Of a DNA stretch of 64,000 nt, positions 50,120-64,000 are shown piece after piece. Every line of letters begins with the position of its first letter. The stretch's first letter is position 1. The position numbers and the translations under genes are program-made. The notes beneath the pieces are model-generated. The model was not told the origin of the DNA. It saw only the letters and a list, made by a program, of their open reading frames with translations, and searched no databases. This DNA comes from Citrobacter sp. R56 (lineage in GTDB: Bacteria > Pseudomonadota > Gammaproteobacteria > Enterobacterales > Enterobacteriaceae): positions 310,001 to 374,000 of the forward strand of contig NZ_CP069159.1 in the NCBI RefSeq assembly GCF_016811995.1, given 5' to 3'.

Positions 50120-50148
50120 GGAAACTAAATTAAACAAAAAGAGTCTGA
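50120..50148 (+). promoter_or_regulatory. Candidate sigma-E promoter of fkpA
   Basis: GGAAACT (50120-50126) and TCTGA (50144-50148) are 17 bp apart and resemble the sigma-E consensus GGAACTT-N15/16-TCTGA-type elements. FkpA is a known member of the sigma-E envelope-stress regulon in E. coli. Confidence 0.55.
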
Positions 50149-50260
50149 AAAGGGGTGATAATAGGGCGTGTTCGTATGTTGATTTGTTCTACAACGCTTT
50201 ATAGTACGTTTCTTGTGTAAGTTAACCCTGGGGTGAGATGCCCCGGCCCTGGAGATATGG

Positions 50261-51079
50261 ATGAAATCACTGTTTAAAGTAACGCTGCTGGCGACCACAA
50301 TGGCCGTTGCTCTGCACGCTCCGATCACTTTCGCTGCTGATGCTGCAAAACCTGCGGCAACTGCCGACAGCAAAGCGGCGTTCAAAAATGACGATCAGAA
50401 ATCAGCGTATGCGCTGGGTGCTTCTCTGGGTCGTTACATGGAAAACTCCCTGAAGGAACAGGAAAAATTAGGCATTAAACTGGACAAAGATCAGCTGATC
50501 GCGGGTGTTCAGGATGCGTTTGCAGACAAGAGCAAATTGTCTGACCAGGAAATCGAACAAACGCTGCAGGCGTTTGAAACTCGCGTGAAGAGCTCCGCTC
50601 AGGCGAAGATGGAAAAAGACGCGACTGAAAACGAAACCAAAGGCAAAGCATTCCGCGAGAAATTCGCTAAAGAGAAAGGGGCTAAAACCTCTTCTACTGG
50701 CCTCGTCTATAAAGTAGAAAAAGCCGGTACTGGCGATGCGCCGAAAGACAGCGATACTGTGGTGGTGAATTACAAAGGTACGCTGATTGACGGTAAAGAG
50801 TTCGATAACTCTTACACCCGTGGTGAGCCACTCTCTTTCCGTCTGGATGGTGTGATCCCTGGCTGGACTGAAGGTCTGAAGAACATCAAGAAAGGCGGTA
50901 AGATCCAACTGGTTATCCCACCGGATCTGGCTTACGGCAAAACTGGCGTTCCGGGCATCCCGGCTAACTCTACGCTGGTATTCGACGTAGAGCTGCTGGA
51001 CATCAAACCGGCACCGAAAGCGGATGCCGCAGCGCCAGCAGAAGCTGATGCCAAAGCAGCAGATGCTGCTAAAAAATAA
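50261..51079 (+). CDS. fkpA: FkpA, periplasmic FKBP chaperone
   Basis: A 272-residue protein with a signal peptide (cleavage after ITFA, about residue 25), an N-terminal dimerisation/chaperone domain (about 30-145) and a C-terminal FKBP isomerase domain (about 150-255, VVVNYKGTLIDGKEFDNSY ... IPGWTEGLKNIKKGGK). An alanine-rich tail ends the protein. It assists folding of exported proteins. A strong terminator follows at once. Confidence 0.97.
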   Translation: MKSLFKVTLLATTMAVALHAPITFAADAAKPAATADSKAAFKNDDQKSAYALGASLGRYMENSLKEQEKLGIKLDKDQLIAGVQDAFADKSKLSDQEIEQTLQAFETRVKSSAQAKMEKDATENETKGKAFREKFAKEKGAKTSSTGLVYKVEKAGTGDAPKDSDTVVVNYKGTLIDGKEFDNSYTRGEPLSFRLDGVIPGWTEGLKNIKKGGKIQLVIPPDLAYGKTGVPGIPANSTLVFDVELLDIKPAPKADAAAPAEADAKAADAAKK

Positions 51080-51087
51080 AAACTGAG

Positions 51088-51117
51088 AACCGCCGCCAGT
51101 ATGGCGGCGGGTTTTTA
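51088..51117 (+). terminator. Rho-independent terminator after fkpA
   Basis: The stem CCGCCGCC / GGCGGCGG with loop AGTAT is followed by a GTTTTT tail. Confidence 0.92.
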
Positions 51118-51244
51118 ATTGCAGGCCGGATATAATTAGTACTGGAAAGCGGAACGTCCGCTGTATTAATTTAGTTGTCCGCGTAAATAATGAGCCTGCC
51201 CTGAAAACATACCGACAGGCTCCTGAAAAGGAGTGTTTTTTTTC

Positions 51245-51970
51245 ATGTCCAGGTCGCTTTTAACCAACGAAACCAGTGAGCTTGATTTACTGGATCAACG
51301 TCCTTTCGATCAAACCGACTTCGATATTCTGAAATCCTACGAAGCGGTGGTGGACGGGTTAGCGATGCTCATTGGTTCCCATTGTGAAATCGTATTGCAC
51401 TCTTTGCAGGATTTGAAATGCTCGGCAATTCGCATTGCTAACGGTGAACACACGGGCCGCAAAATTGGCTCGCCGATTACTGACCTTGCGTTGCGCATGC
51501 TGCATGATATGACGGGTGCGGACAGCAGCGTGTCGAAGTGCTACTTTACACGCGCGAAAAGCGGTGTCTTGATGAAGTCGGTGACGATTGCTATTCGCAA
51601 CCGCGAGCATCGTGTGATTGGTCTACTGTGCATCAACATGAACCTTGATGTACCGTTCTCACAGATTATGAATACCTTCATTCCGCCGGAAACGCCGGAA
51701 GTGGGTTCCTCCGTTAACTTTGCCTCCTCGGTAGAAGATTTGGTCACGCAAACGCTGGAGTTCACGATTGAAGAAGTGAACGCTGACCGAAACGTGTCTA
51801 ACAATACGAAGAACCGCCAGATTGTGCTCAACCTCTACGAGAAAGGCATCTTCGATATCAAAGATGCGATTAACCAGGTGGCTGACCGCCTGAACATCTC
51901 CAAGCACACGGTGTACCTCTACATACGTCAGTTCAAAAGCGGCGATTTTCAGGGACAGGATACTAAGTAA
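51245..51970 (+). CDS. yheO: YheO, PAS-like/HTH regulatory protein
   Basis: A 241-residue protein with an N-terminal YheO/PAS-like sensor domain (about residues 25-145) and a C-terminal HTH (about 190-235, [24 protein letters not shown]). It is a likely DNA-binding regulator; the target is not settled. The start ATG 51245 follows AAAAGGAG. Its stop overlaps the tusD start by 1 bp (TAATG), which ties it to tRNA thiolation genes. Confidence 0.93.
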   Translation: MSRSLLTNETSELDLLDQRPFDQTDFDILKSYEAVVDGLAMLIGSHCEIVLHSLQDLKCSAIRIANGEHTGRKIGSPITDLALRMLHDMTGADSSVSKCYFTRAKSGVLMKSVTIAIRNREHRVIGLLCINMNLDVPFSQIMNTFIPPETPEVGSSVNFASSVEDLVTQTLEFTIEEVNADRNVSNNTKNRQIVLNLYEKGIFDIKDAINQVADRLNISKHTVYLYIRQFKSGDFQGQDTK

Positions 51971-52356
51971 TGCGTTTCGCCATTGTGGTCACTGGGCCTG
52001 CTTACGGCACACAGCAGGCGAGCAGCGCCTTGCAGTTTGCCCTGGCGGTGCTCAATGAGGGGCACGAACTGAGCAGTGTCTTTTTCTACCAGGACGGTGT
52101 CTATAACGCCAACATGCTGACGTCGCCTGCCAGTGACGAATTTGACGTGGTACGTGCCTGGCAACAGCTGAACCAAACGCAGGGTGTGACATTAAACATC
52201 TGTGTTGCGGCGGCGTTGCGCCGGGGGATTGTGGATGAAACGGAGTCTGCCAGACTAGGCCTGGCTGCGGCTAACTTACAGCCAGGTTTCATTCTCAGTG
52301 GGCTTGGAGCTCTGGCGGAAGCATCGCTGACCTGCGATCGCGTGGTGCAATTTTAA
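51970..52356 (+). CDS. tusD: TusD sulfur-relay protein
   Basis: A 128-residue DsrE-family protein. TusD takes persulfide sulfur from TusA in the relay that makes the 2-thio group of mnm5s2U34 in tRNA; the active cysteine is expected in [12 protein letters not shown] (about residue 78). It forms a heterohexamer with TusB and TusC. It overlaps yheO and tusC by 1 bp each (TAATG), so translation is coupled. Confidence 0.97.
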   Translation: MRFAIVVTGPAYGTQQASSALQFALAVLNEGHELSSVFFYQDGVYNANMLTSPASDEFDVVRAWQQLNQTQGVTLNICVAAALRRGIVDETESARLGLAAANLQPGFILSGLGALAEASLTCDRVVQF

Positions 52357-52715
52357 TGAAACGCATTGCTTTTGTATTTTCTACTGCGCCGCACGGTAGC
52401 GCATCGGGCCGTGAAGGGCTGGATGCGTTGCTGGCAACATCTGCATTAACAGAAGCGCTTGGCGTCTTTTTTATTGGCGATGGCGTTTTTCAGATACTTC
52501 TGGGGCAAAAACCTGATGTGGTGTTGGCACGCGACTACATTGCCACCTTTAAACTGCTGGAACTCTACGACATTGAACAGTGTTGGCTCTGCGCCGCCTC
52601 TATGCGTGAACGGGGTCTGTCGGAAGACACACGCTTTGTCATTGATACGACACTGCTTGAGCCTGAAGCGCTGCGCAATGAGCTTGACGGCTATGACGTT
52701 ATCCTGAGGTTCTGA
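52356..52715 (+). CDS. tusC: TusC sulfur-relay protein
   Basis: A 119-residue DsrF-like member of the TusBCD complex ([30 protein letters not shown]...). It has no known catalytic cysteine of its own in the relay and serves in the hexamer. It is translationally coupled to tusD and is followed 7 bp later by tusB. Confidence 0.97.
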   Translation: MKRIAFVFSTAPHGSASGREGLDALLATSALTEALGVFFIGDGVFQILLGQKPDVVLARDYIATFKLLELYDIEQCWLCAASMRERGLSEDTRFVIDTTLLEPEALRNELDGYDVILRF

Positions 52716-52722
52716 GTCCCTT

Positions 52723-53016
52723 ATGTCTATATTGCACACTTTACATCGCTCTGCGTGGCATTCGGATCTCTCCTCTCTTCTTCGTCTGCTCAAAGAAGGG
52801 GATGAGCTTTTGTTGCTACAGGATGGCGTGATGACCGCTATCGAAGGCAGCCGTTTCCTTGAAAGTTTGCTGAATGCCCCCATTAAGATATACGTGCTGG
52901 AAGAAGACATTAAAGCTCGCGGTTTGGGTGGTCAAATTTCAGACAGCGTCGTCAGGGTTGACTATACTGACTTCGTCAGACTTGTGGCGAAACATCCCCG
53001 CCAGATGACCTGGTAA
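52723..53016 (+). CDS. tusB: TusB sulfur-relay protein
   Basis: A 97-residue DsrH-like protein ([20 protein letters not shown]..., ending [15 protein letters not shown]), third subunit of the TusBCD complex. It is slightly longer at the start than the 95-residue E. coli form and less conserved than TusC or TusD. The rpsL promoter begins about 20 bp downstream. Confidence 0.95.
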   Translation: MSILHTLHRSAWHSDLSSLLRLLKEGDELLLLQDGVMTAIEGSRFLESLLNAPIKIYVLEEDIKARGLGGQISDSVVRVDYTDFVRLVAKHPRQMTW

Positions 53017-53038
53017 TTGCGGGATTGTTGTATATTTC

Positions 53039-54082
<1,044 letters not shown>

Positions 54083-54166
54083 TCCCTTCGGAGTAATAGT
54101 TACCAGGCGGGCGCTTCTTGCAAGCAGCCCGCTTTGGGCTACTTAAATTGAACGCCTAAAAGATAA

Positions 54167-56293
<2,127 letters not shown>

Positions 56294-56306
56294 GCCCCGG
56301 GGTTAA

Positions 56307-57548
<1,242 letters not shown>

Positions 57549-57573
57549 TTATTTAATAATTAGTTTTGAGCTT

Positions 57574-57599
57574 AAAAAGGGCGCTACGGCGCCCTTTTT
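57574..57599 (+). terminator. Rho-independent terminator of the str operon
   Basis: The stem GGGCGC / GCGCCC with loop TACG is flanked by A5 and T5 runs. Confidence 0.93.
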
Positions 57600-57678
57600 G
57601 CTGCCTGGCATTTAGCCTGTCATATTTATTCGCATTTTTTATTGCTCTCCGGCTGCGTCTATATATTTGTGCTATTGT

Positions 57679-57698
57679 AATCATAACTATTCTCATTT
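57679..57698. promoter_or_regulatory. Candidate Fur box upstream of bfd
   Basis: AATCATAACTATTCTCATTT resembles the GATAAT-type repeats of Fur sites and lies about 33 bp before the bfd start. bfd is iron-repressed in E. coli, which supports the reading. Confidence 0.6.
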
Positions 57699-57730
57699 AC
57701 ACTTTGCGCAGAAATTGAACGGGAGCGATC

Positions 57731-57925
57731 ATGTACGTTTGTTTGTGTAATGGTGTCAGTGATAAAAAAATCCGTCAGGCGGTACGCCAGTTTCATCCAC
57801 AATCTTTCCAACAATTGCGTAAGTTTATTGCTGTTGGAAATCAATGTGGTAAGTGTGTTCGGGCTGCACGTGAAGTAATGCAGGACGAATTGACACAGAT
57901 TCCGGAATTTAAAGAGATCGCCTGA
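57731..57925 (+). CDS. bfd: Bacterioferritin-associated ferredoxin
   Basis: A 64-residue [2Fe-2S] protein. The four cysteines are C4, C6, C39 and C42 (MYVCLCNG; NQCGKCVRAAR). Bfd docks on bacterioferritin and reduces its ferric core to release iron. Its neighbour bfr lies 72 bp downstream. It should be on when iron is low (Fur-like box upstream). Confidence 0.97.
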   Translation: MYVCLCNGVSDKKIRQAVRQFHPQSFQQLRKFIAVGNQCGKCVRAAREVMQDELTQIPEFKEIA

Positions 57926-57997
57926 GTCACATTCTTTTTTTTGACATCCCTGTAGCCCCATCTACTCTTCAAAGAGTGGAAGCGGAGGGACTATAAA

Positions 57998-58474
57998 ATG
58001 AAAGGTGATGTTAAAATCATAAGTTATCTCAATAAACTATTGGGTAATGAGCTTGTCGCGATCAACCAGTATTTTCTCCATGCTCGTATGTTTAAAAATT
58101 GGGGTCTGATTCGCCTCAATGATGTCGAATACCATGAGTCCATTGATGAGATGAAGCACGCTGATAAGTACATCGAGCGTATCTTGTTTTTGGAGGGCAT
58201 TCCAAATTTGCAGGATCTTGGCAAGCTAGGCATTGGTGAAGATGTCGAAGAGATGCTGCAATCCGACCTTCGGCTTGAACTTGAAGGCGCAAAAGATCTA
58301 CGTGAAGCTATCGCTTACGCAGATACCGTCCATGATTATGTCAGCAGGGATATGATGATTGAAATTCTTGCCGATGAAGAAGGGCACATCGACTGGCTGG
58401 AAACCGAGCTGGATTTAATTTCGAAACTTGGCTTGCAAAATTATCTGCAATCACAAATTAAAGTCGTAGACTAA
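57998..58474 (+). CDS. bfr: Bacterioferritin
   Basis: A 158-residue haem-containing ferritin. The haem ligand Met52 and ferroxidase ligands E18, E51 and H54 are present ([23 protein letters not shown]), and the EIL...EEGHIDWLE block holds E127/H130. Twenty-four subunits store iron. The stop overlaps the converging hopD stop by 4 bp. Confidence 0.98.
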   Translation: MKGDVKIISYLNKLLGNELVAINQYFLHARMFKNWGLIRLNDVEYHESIDEMKHADKYIERILFLEGIPNLQDLGKLGIGEDVEEMLQSDLRLELEGAKDLREAIAYADTVHDYVSRDMMIEILADEEGHIDWLETELDLISKLGLQNYLQSQIKVVD

Positions 58475-58938
58475 CTCTCCGGCATCAGTGTTTTCCATCC
58501 TATGATAAAACCCGCAGCCGCCATGTATGGCCCAAAAGGCAGCGGGTTTTTTAATACCGCCCTACCATACCTGAAGTAATCCGTCCCCACCGCGGCGCAG
58601 GCCAAAAAAGCGGCAATAAACACCAGCATGGGTAATGACTGCCATTCATGCCATGCGCCCAGGGCGGCAAGAAACTTCACATCACCATAGCCCAACCCTT
58701 CTTGTCGGTAAGCCAGACGATAACCCCAGTACAGAAGAGCGAACAGGACATACCCCGCTATGGCTCCCCATAGGGCAGCGGACAAACGTGCGGGCAGCAA
58801 AAGCTGATGGTAAATGAGACCGCTCCAAAGAAGAGGGCAGGTTAATCTATCGGGTAAAAAACCCGTTCGTAAATCGGTGACCCACAGACGCCCTGATAAA
58901 AAAAGGTATGTGAGCAGAAAAGGGAGCGCAGAGTACAT
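58471..58938 (-). CDS. hopD: HopD, short type IV prepilin peptidase-like protein
   Basis: A 155-residue membrane protein with about five transmembrane segments. Both catalytic aspartate regions of prepilin peptidases remain ([12 protein letters not shown] and [16 protein letters not shown]), but the N-terminal methyltransferase domain with its CxxC pairs is absent. Salmonella HopD has the same short form. The start at 58938 (MYSALPFL) follows AGGAG; an in-frame ATG at 58968 is less likely. There are no gsp genes next to it. Confidence 0.88.
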   Translation of the reverse strand: MYSALPFLLTYLFLSGRLWVTDLRTGFLPDRLTCPLLWSGLIYHQLLLPARLSAALWGAIAGYVLFALLYWGYRLAYRQEGLGYGDVKFLAALGAWHEWQSLPMLVFIAAFLACAAVGTDYFRYGRAVLKNPLPFGPYMAAAGFIIGWKTLMPES

Positions 58939-59112
58939 GGATAACTCCTGAGTAGGCAGTGAGACCACATTAGCGGCGACAGCTTTCCACGCAATGTTGT
59001 ATTTGCTGCTTTGTTTCCTTCGTTCCGCAGAAAAAATGAAATTTTGGACTTTTACAGGCAGGATGGAACGGAGCCCGCATTGTCGAAAAAATGATTAATA
59101 TCTACACGGCGC

Positions 59113-59140
59113 TTGCGTAAGACTGAGATTTACGTATAAT
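59113..59140 (+). promoter_or_regulatory. S10 operon promoter
   Basis: TTGCGT (59113-59118) and TATAAT (59135-59140) with a 16-bp spacer, followed by GCGCGGG. Transcription should start near 59147. Confidence 0.88.
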
Positions 59141-59146
59141 GCGCGG

Positions 59147-59628
<482 letters not shown>

Positions 59629-59648
59629 TCAGGTCATCGAGCGATTGA

Positions 59649-62044
<2,396 letters not shown>

Positions 62045-62057
62045 TTTTAGAGGATAA

Positions 62058-62339
<282 letters not shown>

Positions 62340-62344
62340 GGTAG

Positions 62345-64000
<1,656 letters not shown>

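Overview
This is a chromosomal window from a gamma-proteobacterium of the family Enterobacteriaceae. The gene order (hslO-hslR ... mrcA-hofMNOPQ-aroKB-damX-dam-rpe-gph-trpS ... cysG-nirCDB ... crp ... kefGB-slyD-fkpA-tusDCB-rpsLG-fusA-tufA-bfd-bfr-S10 operon) is the Escherichia/Salmonella/Citrobacter arrangement. The proteins are close to, but not the same as, their E. coli counterparts as I remember them. A short hopD next to bfr, the lack of chiA, a full gsp cluster and frl genes, and an extra nrtR-prs-nadV module make a Citrobacter-like genome the most likely source. The genus is an inference and could not be tested here. There are no rRNA, tRNA, CRISPR, prophage or insertion-sequence features.

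Layout. 1-7 kb: heat-shock and envelope genes (hslO partial, hslR, yrfG, igaA, nudE, mrcA). 7-10.4 kb: hofMNOPQ, a pilus-assembly-type/DNA-uptake operon with overlapping genes. 10.4-17.3 kb: the aroK-aroB-damX-dam-rpe-gph-trpS superoperon, preceded by a 405-bp leader holding a candidate 55-codon ORF. 17.3-25 kb: the yhfZ-yhfY-yhfX-yhfW-php-yhfU-yhfT-yhfS operon of unknown pathway, which carries three copies of a matching dyad symmetry element. 25-32 kb: cysG-nirC-nirD-nirB (nitrite reduction and its siroheme cofactor) with an FNR/NarL-type promoter, then tsgA and ppiA. 32.5-35.3 kb: the yhfG-fic toxin-antitoxin pair, pabA and argD. 35.3-41 kb: yhfK, crp, yhfA, prkB, yheU, yheT.

41-44.4 kb: an accessory module made of a NUDIX-type NrtR regulator divergent from a short PRPP-synthetase-like gene and a NAMPT-like nadV gene. 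Two tandem operator-like palindromes lie between them. This looks like a self-contained NAD salvage/reconstitution cassette. 44.4-53 kb: yheS, kefG-kefB-yheV, slyD, slyX, fkpA, and yheO-tusDCB. 53-57.6 kb: the str operon (rpsL-rpsG-fusA-tufA). 57.7-59 kb: bfd-bfr iron storage and the short prepilin peptidase hopD. 59.1-64 kb: the start of the S10 operon with its leader attenuator, cut by the window end inside rpmC.

The best candidates for incompletely described biology are (i) the yhf operon together with its repeated AAATATTCA-N6-TGAATATTT dyads, one of which is the core of a perfect 20-bp inverted repeat inside the operon; (ii) the nrtR-prs-nadV cassette, which could be ordinary nicotinamide salvage or an NAD-rebuilding system of the kind found in phages; and (iii) the small ORF with a strong ribosome-binding site upstream of aroK.
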